In this document: in pieces, positions 41,269-51,092 of the stretch
How positions within the stretch are numbered: position 1 is the stretch's first letter
Layout of the letters: every line of letters starts with the position of its first letter
Source of the DNA: Mastigamoeba balamuthi
Lineage: Eukaryota; Evosea; Mastigamoebida; Mastigamoebidae
Reading direction: 5' to 3'
DNA: 51,092 nt
Assembly: GCA_902651635.1 (NCBI GenBank)
Contig: CACRSC010000021.1
Coordinates: 400,586 to 451,677 of the forward strand
Position numbers and translations under genes: made by a program
Notes under the pieces: generated by a model
What the model saw: the letters and a program-made list of their open reading frames with translations, nothing else
Told to the model about the DNA's origin: nothing
Databases searched by the model: none

Positions 41269-44200
41269 CTATTCACGGCGAATGGCCACCAGCACCATGG
41301 AGATAACCAGCAGCAGCAGGGTGGAAGACACGGGTGACACGTGGCCACTGGCTGAGGCCGAGTCGCCCTTCTTCGTGCTCACATCGGGGGCCTCGCTTGA
41401 TGACGACCATGAGCTGCTGCTGGAGGAGGAAGAACTGGAAAAAGGCTCTGCCCCAGTCGGATCGTCCTGCACAGTGCATGCGGTGAGGGGCGACGGCAGG
41501 GGGGGGGAGCATTGGAGGGCTCAACTGAGAGGCGAGTAAAGCGGCCCATGCGGATGCTGGAGTTGGTGATGTTGCTGTGCAGGGCCGTGGCGATGTAGTC
41601 GTTGAGGGCCTCGTTGTCGAGGTACGCCGTGGTGCGCACACCCGTGGCGTTCTTCAGCACCGTCCACATATCGCCTCCCACGAGCAGGAAGGCGATCGAC
41701 CCCACACTGCGAGGGCACATGCATCAGCAACGCCCCCTCCTCCTCAGCGGAGTCCTTGTGATGGCGCACCGGTAGTGCTTACTCAGGTCGAGTGTCTTGC
41801 CGCCAACCTCGATTCTGACGAGGTCGTTGACGTAGAACGACGAGTTGTGCGTCGTCTGCTTGTAGTACACCTGAACCCCGGACAGCGCGACGGGCCTCAG
41901 GTTCGAGTACGGCGGCTTGAGCAGTTCCAGCACAATCGACTTAATCTGCGTTGGCCGAAACAACATCAGCCTGCTTCCGTGGGGGCAGATCCAGCCATAC
42001 ATCAGTTCCGCTGAGGTAGAACGTAGACACCACGTTCTGGAACGGAGACACCGTGAACGTGTTGCCCCAGTTGATCCTGGACGAGACAAGGACGTGGTGA
42101 GATGGTGGCCACGCAAAGGCCGCATGGGTCTCTCACGTTCTGTGAGTCTGGCCAAGGCCGAGCGGCAGCGAAGCACGGATGCCACCGAAGTTGATGATGC
42201 CGATCTCGACGCTGTCGTTGACAACGCCGTCGTCCACGAGGTCCCCAGCCCACCTCATCGCGTCCGCCACCACCAGCGTCTGCGCGTATGCATCGGGTTT
42301 TCTGTGAGAAGCGCACAGCAGGCCTCGCCAGTCACCATTGTGCACTCGGTGGTGCCCGCCGGGTAGGGCGACTTGTCGGTGCACGGAGTGGCCATGAGGT
42401 CGACTGAGCTCGTCGCGATGAACCTGTCGGTCATGGGCTTGATCCACGCCGCCCACTCCGAGACCAGCGCGTCCGACGCCGCGTCCAGCGCAGCCGTCTG
42501 GCACGACGACGTGGCGTTGCCGAGGTCCGTGCTGTTGTCGAGGACAATTGCCGTTGTCGCGTTGGAGACTGTCTTCAAGTTGTTGTTGGAGCGGTCTACC
42601 GTGACGAGGACCTGCCCGAGGTAGTTGCCCCAGCACCCGGCCTCCACGACCGTCGCTGTGTTGTTCACCCTGTACGGCCTCGACAGAGCGATATGGTCGT
42701 GGCCCGACACGAACAGGTCGATGGGGTAGCCCTCGTTGTAGAGCTGCGCGGCGACGGTCTGCGAGCCCGCTATCTTGGACTGGGCGCCCGAGGGAGCGGG
42801 GACGTCCTCGAGGGGCACGTGGCCCAGGAGCACGATCACGTCGCTGCTGTTGCGGACCTCGTGGTAGTAGCGCTTGACGGCGTCGACGGGCTCCTTGAAC
42901 TCGAGGCCCTCAATGGACTTGGGGCTCACGACCCACTGCGTCTCGGTCGTCGTCAGCCCGATGACGCCCACGCGCAGCCCAGTGTTGCTCAGCGTGAAGA
43001 TGTGATACGGCTTCAGGTACGACGGGCACTCCCACGTGCCCTTCTTCACGATGTTCGCCGCCAGCCAAGGGAACGTGGACTGGCTTATGCGAGCTGCGTT
43101 GCCCAATTGGTTAGCGTTGGAGACAAGGCGGGTGGATGGGCACCCTGGAAGACGCCGAGGCCGAGGTCGAACTCGTGGTTGCCGGGGCAGGCGGCCTGGA
43201 CGCCGCGGAGGTTGTAGTACTCGATGGCGCTGGACCCGTTGACCAGCTGGCTGATCGGCATCGCCCCCAGCGTGATGTCCCCGGCGTCCAGCACCAGCAC
43301 GTCCCCGCTCCCGCTGCGCTGCTCGACCGCGCGCTGGCAGCCCGTGAGGTACGGGGCCCCGCCCGTGAGCGTGGTGCCCGTGACGACGCCCTCGAGGTGC
43401 CCGTGGAAGTCGTTGGTGTGCACGACAGTGAACTGGGCGAGTTGCGGCTGGATCGCAGGAGTCAAAGGCGCTGTAGGGGCCACGGACAGACTCGTACCAC
43501 ATTACGGAAGCGACGAAGCTGTATGCTGCTGTTAGTCAAGTTGCCTCCCAGGGCATGGATGAGGTAGTCGTTGAGGGCCTCGTTGTCGAGGTACGCAGTG
43601 GTCCTCACGGCTGTCGCGTGCGTGAGCTCTGTCCAGCCGTCGCCTCCAGCGAGAAGAAATGCCACCGACCCGACACTGAGAGGGCCCGCCACTCAGTTGT
43701 TGAACATTCTCTACCATTGGACCGCGCTTACCGGTAGTTTCGAGAGAGGACCAGTGGCTCCCCGTTGACATCGATTCTGACGATGTCGTTGACGTAGTAG
43801 GACGAGTTGACGGTTGTCTGCGTGTAGTACACCTGGACTCCGGACAGAGCCAGCGGCCGCAGGTTGTACCACGAGGGCTTCAGCAATTGCACCACGATGT
43901 TCTGGATCTGTTTCGTTTTGCCAATTTGAGCATCGGTGCAGGAGAGCTGCAGGTCATCGGACCTCCTGGCCACTGAGGTCGAACGTCGAGATCACATTCT
44001 GGAACGGGCACACCGTGAACGTGTTGCCCCAGTTGATCCTGGAGGGTTCGTGGTGAGCGTCGTCTGCCAAGAGTAGAGGAGAGAGAAAGGGGAGAGCCGA
44101 TGGATGCAAGAGGCGGCTGAGCTCACGTTCTCTGCGTCTGGCCGGGGTCGAGGGGCAGAGAGGCGCGGATGCCACCGAAGTTGATGATACCGATATCGAC

Positions 44201-45645
44201 GCTGCCGTTGACCACACCGTCGTCCACAGAGTCGCCAGCCCACCTCATCGCGTCCGCCACCACCAGCGTCTGCGCGTTGTCGGTGTTGTTGTTGTCAGTT
44301 GTTTTCGTCTAAGCCAGAAGAGGGACGATTGCACCATTGTGCACTCGGTGGTGCCCGCCGGGTAGGGCGACTTGGCGTTGCAGGGGCTGTTGAGGAGGCT
44401 GAGGGAGCTCGCCGCGACGAACCTGTCGGTCATGGGCTTGATCCACGCCGCCCACTCCGAGACCAGCGCGTCCGACGCCGCGTCCAGCGCCGCCGTCTGG
44501 CACGACGACGTGGCGTTGCCGAGGTCTGTGCTGTTGTCGAGCACTATCGCCGTCGACTGGTTCGAGAAGCTCATCGTGTGGTTCTCTCGGTCGACGGTTA
44601 CGATTACCTGTTTTGTACCGGGTTCACTTTTGCCACAGAAAAAACCGAAAACGAACACCGCTCGGCGATCCCACGCACCTGTCCGAGGTAGTTGCCCCAG
44701 CAGCCCGCCTCGGCGATGACGGCGCCGCTCTCGCGGTAGGGCTGGGAGAGGGCGATGTGGTCGTGGCCCGAGACGAAGAGGTCGACGGGGTAGCCCTGGC
44801 TGGCGAGTATGGACACGATAGTACGCGACCCTTGGATCGACGTCGTGGACCCCGAGGGCGCGGGCACGTCCTCGAGGGGCACGTGGCCCAGGAGCACGAG
44901 CACGTCGCTGCTGTTGCGGACCTCGTGGTAGTAGCGCTTGACGGCGTCGACGGGGTCGCGGAACGTGAGGCCGCGGATGGCGCCCGGGCTCACGACCCAC
45001 TGCGTCTCGGTCGTCGTCAGCCCGATGACGCCCACGCGCAGCCCGCTGTGTGTCAGGTTGAAGACGTGGTACGGCCTGAGGTACGACGGGCTCTGCCACT
45101 CGGTGCCCGCCACGACGATGTTAGCCGCCAGCCAGGGGAACTTGGACTGCTGTATCCGGGCTGAAAGAACAACGCCCTGTCGTTATAAATGGACACCAAA
45201 GACGAAGGCGCCAACGGAGGCGGCGTGTGCTGTGCGTGACCGTGCTCGCACCCTGGAAGACGCCGAGGCCGAGGTCGAACTCGTGGTTGCCGGGGCAGGC
45301 GGCCTGGACGCCGCGGAGGTTGTAGTACTCGATGGCGCTGGACCCGTTGACCAGCTGGCTGATCGGCATCGCCCCCAGCGTGATGTCCCCGGCGTCCAGC
45401 ACCAGCACGTCCCCGCTCCCGCTGCGCTGCTCGACGGCGCGCTGGCAGCCCGTGAGGTACGGGGCCCCGCCCGTGAGCGTGGTGCCCGTGACAACGCCCT
45501 CGAGGTGCCCGTGGAAGTCGTTTGTGTGCACGACAGTGAACTGCACCACGTCAGCACCACAGAGCGCGGTGCCAGCGACGAGGAGGAGGAGGAGGAGGAG
45601 AGGGTGGAGAGGGGAGAGGGGTGGCAGGGGTGGCGAGTGGTGCAT
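41269..45645 (-). CDS. Secreted/anchored protein with two tandem 5'-nucleotidase modules
   Basis: Exons: module 1: 45645-45252, 45160-44679, 44607-44335, 44269-44127, 44038-43963, 43907-43732, 43675-43501; module 2: 43447-43144, 43093-42336, 42279-42137, 42076-42001, 41945-41770, 41706-41526, 41466-41269. All phases agree; 1184 residues. Each module has the metallophosphoesterase sites HTNDFHGHLEG, LDAGDITLG, GNHEFDLG and VSGHDH and the C-terminal domain with IINFGGIRASLPL. The family hydrolyses nucleotides outside the cell, coordinating two metals. Module 1 alone has a signal peptide (MHHSPPLPPL then a Leu run). Module 2 alone has the Ser-rich stalk and hydrophobic tail (STLLLLVISMVLVAI) suiting a GPI or membrane anchor. 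Module 2 has no start codon of its own, since a stop precedes its frame. Splicing 43500-43448 (53 bases) joins the modules in phase. Two separate genes, the second broken at its 5' end, is the alternative. Confidence 0.82.
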
Positions 45646-46080
45646 CGAGGCAGCTTTGTTACGGGGATGTGTGATGTGTTTTTGTCAGCAGACTTGGGTT
45701 TTTCTGTGGTGTTTTTGCGGTCCGCAACAGGCAGAAGAATCTCCGCCCCAAATAGAATATCGGAGAATGCGCCCGAGAGGCCTTCCAAGTCAGCTGCCGA
45801 TGCCGTCACCAGAAGCGTTATCCCGAGCGTATCTCCCCTCAGACCCGCGCCCGTAGAACGACGGGGCGCGTTCAGGTACAACGAAGACTTCCCTGCGAAT
45901 CTGCAGAAACGCTCATCCGTCGGGATCGATTTCGGTAGCGCACCTCTACCCCCAAACGGGCAACAGCGGGAGCAACACTACCACTCCTGGAGCCGAAGGG
46001 GATCGTGTGTTTTGTCTGGCGTGGTGCAGCTGTGTGTCGTCTGGAGGAACCGCTGGGGGTCGTCCAGCAGCCCCGGGCGG
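45646..46080. other. Upstream region of the nucleotidase gene
   Basis: 435 bases between the stop of the Sel1 gene and the nucleotidase ATG. Contains GAATATCGGAG at about 45758. No gene seen. Confidence 0.4.
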
Positions 46081-49000
46081 TCAGCGTGCGAGCGACTGCA
46101 GGGCCTTGGCAGCGCCGCCGAAGCCCATGTCCGCTGCGGTCCGCAGGTACCTCTCGGCGAGCTCGGCGTTCTTGGGCACGCCGTTGCCGTCCCTGTAGCA
46201 GCAGCCCGCGCGGTAGCACGCGGCCGGGTTGCCCTTGGAGGCCGCCGAGACGAAGAGGCGGGCGGCCTCTGCCGGGTCCGCCTTGACGCCGTCGCCCACG
46301 TCGTAGAGCAGCGCGAGGTTGTACTCGGCCAGCACGTAGCCGAGCTCGGCGCTCCGCCGCAGCAGCCGCGCGGCCTCTGCCGAGTCGTCGGGGCCCCCGC
46401 TGCCGGTCCAGAGGCAGACGCCGAGGTTGCACATGGCGGCCGCGTGGCCCTGCTCGGCCGCCTTGCGGTACATGCGCATCGCAGCGGGCAGGTCCTTGCG
46501 CACGCCGCTCTCGCCCTTCTTGTACGCGAGGCCCATGAGGTACTGCCCGTGGGCGTCGCCCTCGTCCGCGGCGACGCGCGCCAGGCGCAGGCCCTCGGAG
46601 GCGTCCTGCTCGACGAGGTCGCCCTTGAGGACAAACGGCGACAGGTGCGCCATCGCCGTCACCGACCCGAGCGCGGCGGCGACCGAGAGCCTGCGGACCG
46701 TCTGCGTGGGCTCCCGCGCGTCGGGGCTCGCGTGCTGCGCCACGGCTATAGTGCACAGCGCCTGCGCGTGCCCGCGCGGCGCGGCCTCCTCGTAGAGCGA
46801 CGCGGCCTGCTTGGGGTCCTTGGCGACGCCCTCGCCCCGCTCGTACGCCGTCGCCAGGAACGCCGTTGCCAGCACGCACCCGCCGGCGTGCGCGGCGAAC
46901 AGCAGCTGCAGCCCCTTGGTCGCGCTCTCGCCGGCGCTGAGCATTGTGGCCCCCGCGGCGAACAGCAGGGCCTGCGAGGTGCCGTTGGCGCCCGACAGCT
47001 GCAGCGCGCGGTCGGCCGCGTCGGACTTGCCGCGCTCCGAGCCCGAGAACACGCGGAGCACCAGCTCGGCGGCCGCCGGGGGAGGGCGGGCCCACAGCGC
47101 GGGCCACGCGTCGTAGAGCGCCCGGGCGACGAGCCCCGCGGTGAACGCGAGCGGGTCGCCCATCCCCGAGGCCTCGTGCTGGCGCTGGCCCGCGGCGAGC
47201 CTCGCGCACGCCATGGCGACGTCCCCGGCGTCCAGCAGCTTGCAGGCGTCGAGCACGACCCGCTCCAGCGTGTCGCTGGGCTGCGGGACCACGGCGGGGA
47301 GCGGCCCGTGCCTCTGTACGAGCGTCGCGAAGCGGATCGCCCCGGTCGGCCCGCCAGCATCCCCGGGGCCGCCGCACAGCGCTACGTCGAAGTCGGCCAG
47401 GGGCTCGAGGCAGACGAGGGGAAGCCCCGAGCAGCCGGGCCGCAGCGGCAGCCTCCACGCGCCCTCGAGCACGACGAGCTGCAGCAGCGTGGCCCCGGGC
47501 CCCGCGAGCCTGCAGACTGCGACGGCGTCGGCCTCCCTGGTCGTCGCCAGCGCGAGCGTCTGCCACCGCACGACGCTCGAGCGGCGCAGGCCGGCGAGGG
47601 CGCCCGGAGGGCAGACGGCGTAGACGACGCCCGCGTGGCGCTCGAGCGTGCGCAGCGAGGCTGCGAGGTGCAGGAAGAAGTCGCCCCAGAGCGCTGCAGC
47701 GGACGCGGGCGACGAGGGGCTGGCGGGCGCGCTGCCGGGGCGCTCGCGTTGGCCCGCGTTGGCCCGCGCCCTGAACGCCGCGCTGCCGACGTAGAGCGAG
47801 AGCGCGGGGTCCGTGTAGCGCCTGTCGCTCTGCGAGGCCTCGCCGGGCTGTATGAGCGCCACGACGACCTCCCTCAGCCCCTGGGCAGCACAGTACTGTA
47901 GTCAGCACAGCAAACACGGCCATCCCAAACGACCCAAACGACCCCGGGCCCCAGCAGCGCCACGCGGGGCGGTGGGGTGGAGGACGTGCAGCCCCCCGCG
48001 GAGTGGAACGGTCCAGAGGACGGCCAGATTGGGAGAAGAGGGCAGGGCAGTGGGCTCACGCGCTGTGGGACGGGCAGCGGAGGTGCAGTCGCTGGCAGCG
48101 CTGCGGCGGGTGCGCTCCGCTCGTCCGCCACCACCGCCGGCGCCGCAGAGGCGTCCGCCACCGCCGCTGCCGCGATGGCGTCGGCCTCCCTGACGGCCCT
48201 CGCGAGCGCCTCGAGAGTCTCCGCTGCCAGCGACGACTGCGACGACTGCGACGCCCCGCCTGCGCTGCTGGCGACGACGACGGGCCCGGGGCCGCCGGGG
48301 CTCCTGCTCCTGGGCTCGGGGTCCGCGCTGGCGGGCGCCGGGGCGTCGCGGGGGCTGTGGGGCGGCGTGCGGAGGGGCGAGCGGAGGCCGAGGCCCCGGG
48401 CGAAGAGCTGCAGGAGACTNGTTGGCCCGCGCCCTGAACGCGGCGCTGCCGACGTAGAGCGAGAGCGCGGGGTCCGTGTAGCGCCTGTCGCTCTGCGAGG
48501 CCTCGCCGGGCTGTATGAGCGCCACGACGACCTCCCTCAGCCCCTGGGCAGCACAGTACTGTAGTCAGCACAGCAAACACGGCCATCCCAAACGACCCAA
48601 ACGACCCCGGGCCCCAGCAGCGCCACGCGGGGCGGTGGGGTGGAGGACGTGCAGACCCCCGCGGAGTGGAACTGTCCAGAGGACGGCCAGATTGGGAGAA
48701 GAGGGCAGGGCAGTGGGCTCACGCGCTGTGGGACGGGCAGCGGAGGTGCAGTCGCTGGCAGCGCTGCGGCGGGTGCGCTCCGCTCGTCCGCCACCACCGC
48801 CGGCGCCGCAGAGGCGTCCGCAACCGCCGCTGCCGCGATGGCGTCGGCCTCCCTGACGGCCCTCGCGAGCGCCTCGAGCGTCTCCGCTGCCAGCGACGAC
48901 TGCGACGACTGCGACGCCCCGCCTGCGCTGCTGGCGACGACGACGGGCCCGGGGCCGCCGGGGCTCCTGCTCCTGGGCTCGGGGTCCGCGCTGGCGGGCG

Positions 49001-49181
49001 CCGGGGCGTCGCGGGGGCTGTGGGGCGGCGTGCGGAGGGGCGAGCGGAGGCCGAGGCCCCGGGCGAAGAGCTGCAGGAGACTGGGCCGCTGGGGGCCGCT
49101 GCCCAGGCGCTGCCCGGGGGCCAGCAGCGAGCTGTCCTCGGCGTGTGCGTCGTCCGTGTCCGCGCTGATGCTGCTGTCCAT
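46081..49181 (-). CDS. Sel1-like repeat protein (gene model crosses an assembly duplication)
   Basis: Exon 1 is 49181-48723 (MDSSISADTDDAHAED..) and exon 2 is 47880-46081, joined in phase 0 (CGC|GTGAGC..GCCCAG); 752 residues. The 663 bases 47758-48420 are repeated at 48421-49083, so extra copies of the exon 1 end and exon 2 start lie between and are ignored here. Seen: a low-complexity Ser/Ala/Pro N-terminus, a globular region of unknown type (residues 155-340), then about six Sel1/TPR-like units of 36 residues: ATAYERGEGVAKDPKQAASL, GLAYKKGESGVRKDLPAAMR, LALLYDVGDGVKADPAEAAR, AGCCYRDGNGVPKNAELAER. Sel1 proteins are adaptor scaffolds in signalling or ER quality control. No signal peptide is seen, so a cytosolic role is likelier. 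Confidence 0.8.
47758..49083. repeat. 663-bp direct duplication abutting at a single N
   Basis: 47758-48420 and 48421-49083 align end to end with about five substitutions, for example GCCGCG/GCGGCG near 47778 and CCCCCC/ACCCCC near 47993. The junction is the only ambiguous base of the window, N at 48420. Confidence 0.9.
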
Positions 49182-49476
49182 GCCGGAGGGGGTGCCGCTC
49201 GGGCTGCTGCGCGTGACGGCTCTTGCGGGGTTTGTGTTTTGGGCTTGCGAGGGCTTTTTCTTTTTTCTGCTGGTTGGTCCGCTTCTGACACGCTCGCGTG
49301 TGAAAGAGCCCCGCACCATTTGTGGACAAATATCCGGCTTTGTGTCGGGTGCCTCTGAACGGAAGAAGAGGAATAAAAGGTTCACTCAGACAAACGAGGT
49401 CCGTTTCTCTATGCCGATACACTGCCCGCTCCGCAACCGCTTCCGAGCCTCTAGAAGAACTTTATCTGGCGTGCAG
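49182..49476. other. Intergenic region between Sel1 gene and tRNA
   Basis: Divergent upstream region of the Sel1 gene (-) and 5' flank of the tRNA gene (+). No other feature. Confidence 0.4.
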
Positions 49477-49549
49477 GGCCTTGTAGCATAATGGTTATTG
49501 CGCCTGTCTAGTAAACAGGAGGTTCCGAGTTCGATTCTCGGCAAGGCCT
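49477..49549 (+). tRNA. tRNA-Thr (anticodon AGU)
   Basis: 73 bases, cloverleaf complete: acceptor GGCCTTG pairs with CAAGGCC and discriminator T follows. The anticodon arm CCTGT-CTAGTAA-ACAGG puts AGT at 49510-49512. The T arm is CCGAG-TTCGATT-CTCGG. The D stem is short. No intron and no encoded CCA, as usual in eukaryotes. Internal A box (TAGCATAATGG) and B box (GGTTCCGAGTTCGATTC) suit Pol III. Confidence 0.95.
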
Positions 49550-49550
49550 C

Positions 49551-49554
49551 TTTT
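49551..49554 (+). terminator. Pol III terminator of the tRNA gene
   Basis: A TTTT run two bases after the mature 3' end, the usual Pol III stop signal. Confidence 0.75.
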
Positions 49555-49710
49555 GCCTCTGGCAAGATATTTTGTAAATCTCTGAAGATTCTGTCAGTGA
49601 TATAAAGTGCACAGATATGCGATGTACAACAATGACGTGTGGTGAACATATGTTTGATCTCGATTTGTTTTATCTTTGGTACGTGATCGTGCACAGTGCA
49701 CCAGCATCAG

Positions 49711-51092
49711 ATGGCGGACCAACCGATGAGCGTCGTTCCGCAGGAGTCTTCGCCTGCCGACCCCGCGCACAAGCGGCCGCGCTGCGGCGACGTCTGTGCC
49801 ACTGCCCCGGTGCCCGCTGCCACGCCCGCGCCCCTGGACGTGCACTGCGAGCGCACCGCCCTCTTCTTCGGCGACAAGTTCCCGCTCATCCGCAGGTACC
49901 CCTCTCCCACCGCGTCCCCGCCGGGTCCGACGGTTCTCTTTCGGGTCTGGGCTGCTGCGCCTGTGCCAGTCTGACGCTGGGGGGTGGCAAGGGCGTACGT
50001 GGTGGTGGTGGGCGTCGGGGGCGTCGGGAGCATGGCGGCCACTGCGCTCGTCCGCACGGGCATCAGGAAGCTGCGCATCGTCGACTTTGACATCGTCACG
50101 CTCTCGTCGCTCAACCGCAACGCCGTCGCCACAGTTGCGTCGTTGCCCCAGCCGTCGGGGTTTCATTCTCCCGTTGTTGACGCGTTGGCACGCGTTCCGA
50201 AACGCGCGCAGAGGAACGACGTGGGCAAGGCCAAGACCGAGTGCCTCAAGGAGCACTTCGCGGCCATCTGCCCCGAGGTGGAGGTGGAGGCGGTCCACGC
50301 GTTCTTCCGCGAGGACCAGGCCGAGCAGCTGCTGCTGCAGTCGGGCACCCCGGACCTCGTCGTCGACTGCATCGACAACGTGCCCAACAAGGTCGCCCTG
50401 CTGCACTACTGCCACTCGCACTCGGTCCCCGTCATCTCCTCCTTCGGCGTCGGCGCCTGTATCGACCCCAGCAAGGTCCCCCTCTCCCTCGCCCCCTGCG
50501 TGCGTGCTGGGCTGGCTGGGCTCACACGGCCCTTGGCCGAGCAGATCAGGTCGGCGGACATCAAGGACACGTTCGCGTGCCCGCTGGGCAGGGTCATCCG
50601 CAAGAAGCTGGGCAAGCTGGGCGTCAAGACGGGCATCACGTGCGTGTTCAGCACCGAGACGGACAGGAGGCCGCTCAAGGAGCTGACCGACGACGAGTAC
50701 GAGCGGCTCAAGCAGTCGGGCGGCAGCGAGGTCAGGACGCGCGCCATCCCCAGCTTCATGGCGCTGCCTGCCATCGCGGGCCTGACGCTCGCAGACGTCG
50801 CGCTCTGCGTCATCGCGGGGCTCCCGCACGTCTTCTCGGGCGACGACGGGGGCTCTGCCGCGTGTCCCGCGGGCACGCAGCAGCTGTCCAAGGCCGACGC
50901 CAAGGCCGCGGACCCCGCGACGTCGAACAAGTGCAAGAAGGTCCTCGCCGAGTTCGTGGCCCGCGAGACACGCAGAAACGAGGGGCGCGGGCCGGCGGCC
51001 CGGGGGGCGCTGACGGTGGAGGACGTGCAGGAGGTGATCAGGGGCGTGTGGCGCGGGGCCAGCGCCGTCAGCGGGAAGCCGCTGAGCGGGGG
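49711..51092 (+). CDS. TcdA/Tcd1-type tRNA threonylcarbamoyladenosine dehydratase, 3'-truncated by window edge
   Basis: Exons 49711-49895, 49992-50133, 50212-50475 and 50545 onward; phases 2, 0, 0. It is an E1-like (ThiF/MoeB) enzyme: ATP-dependent cyclisation of t6A to ct6A at position 37 of tRNAs reading ANN codons, known from bacterial TcdA and yeast Tcd1/Tcd2 on the mitochondrial outer membrane. Seen: ERTALFFGDKFPLIR, nucleotide-binding VVVVGVGGVGSMAATALVR, IVDFDIVTLSSLNRNAVA, DVGKAKTECLKEHF, DLVVDCIDNVPNKVALL, SSFGVGACIDPSKI, DIKDTFACPLGRVIRKKL, CVFSTE and IPSFMALPAIAGLTLADV. These distinguish it from ubiquitin E1s and MOCS3. The frame runs off the window. It lies 160 bases after a tRNA-Thr gene, an ANN-decoding tRNA. 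Confidence 0.88.

Noticed and set aside
43432-43483. A non-ATG start for the second nucleotidase module as an independent gene
   Set aside because: No ATG lies in frame before the conserved core, a stop precedes it, and there is no signal peptide; splicing to module 1 explains it better.
44938-47901. A 987-codon open frame on the plus strand across the nucleotidase and Sel1 genes
   Set aside because: It is the antisense shadow of GC-rich coding sequence; the minus strand carries clear family motifs and consistent splicing, and the plus frame has none.

Overview
The window is nuclear DNA from a GC-rich, intron-bearing eukaryote. Genes sit on both strands and are cut by short spliceosomal introns, mostly 45-140 bases, usually GT-AG and at a few sites apparently GC-AG. 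There is one Pol III tRNA gene. Gene content (ZNFX1-like helicase, LSH/DDM1 remodeler, BUD13 splicing factor, bleomycin hydrolase, acid lipase, plant-type PRPP synthetase, 5'-nucleotidase, Sel1 and ankyrin-like repeat proteins) fits a free-living protist. I cannot name the species; an amoebozoan-like host is only a guess.

Layout. 1-4825: 3' part of an NFX1/ZNFX1-type helicase (+). 5205-13664: a tandem cluster of seven loci for one family of small four-helix membrane proteins, about three intact and the rest broken. It is followed by about 2 kb of decayed sequence, including a frameshifted copy of the upstream helicase (14560-14865, -). 15250-15832: small helical protein (+). 16451-20376: LSH/DDM1-family SNF2 ATPase with an HMG box inserted between the two helicase lobes (-). 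20540-21784: membrane-anchored RING protein (+). 22067-23904: acid lipase (-). 24585-26036: conserved protein of unknown function (+). 26224-28437: bleomycin hydrolase (+). 29064-30449: F-box protein (+). 31055-32411: PRPP synthetase (-). 32557-35199: alanine-rich ankyrin-like protein (+). 35601-37493: conserved protein with an internal ubiquitin-like domain (-). 37494-38654: AT-rich island with palindromic repeats. 38655-40779: BUD13 (-). 41269-45645: a gene that splices into one chain with two complete 5'-nucleotidase modules (-). 46081-49181: Sel1-repeat protein (-), interrupted by a 663-bp duplication ending at a single N. 49477-49549: tRNA-Thr(AGU). 49711-end: a TcdA-type ct6A dehydratase (+), partial.

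The genes form no operon and are mostly housekeeping. Several pairs are divergent and share short upstream regions (LSH/RING, lipase/24585 gene, PRPP synthetase/ankyrin-like gene). Exon boundaries were derived by requiring consensus splice sites, matching phase and continuity of the protein family. Where more than one solution fits, the entry says so.
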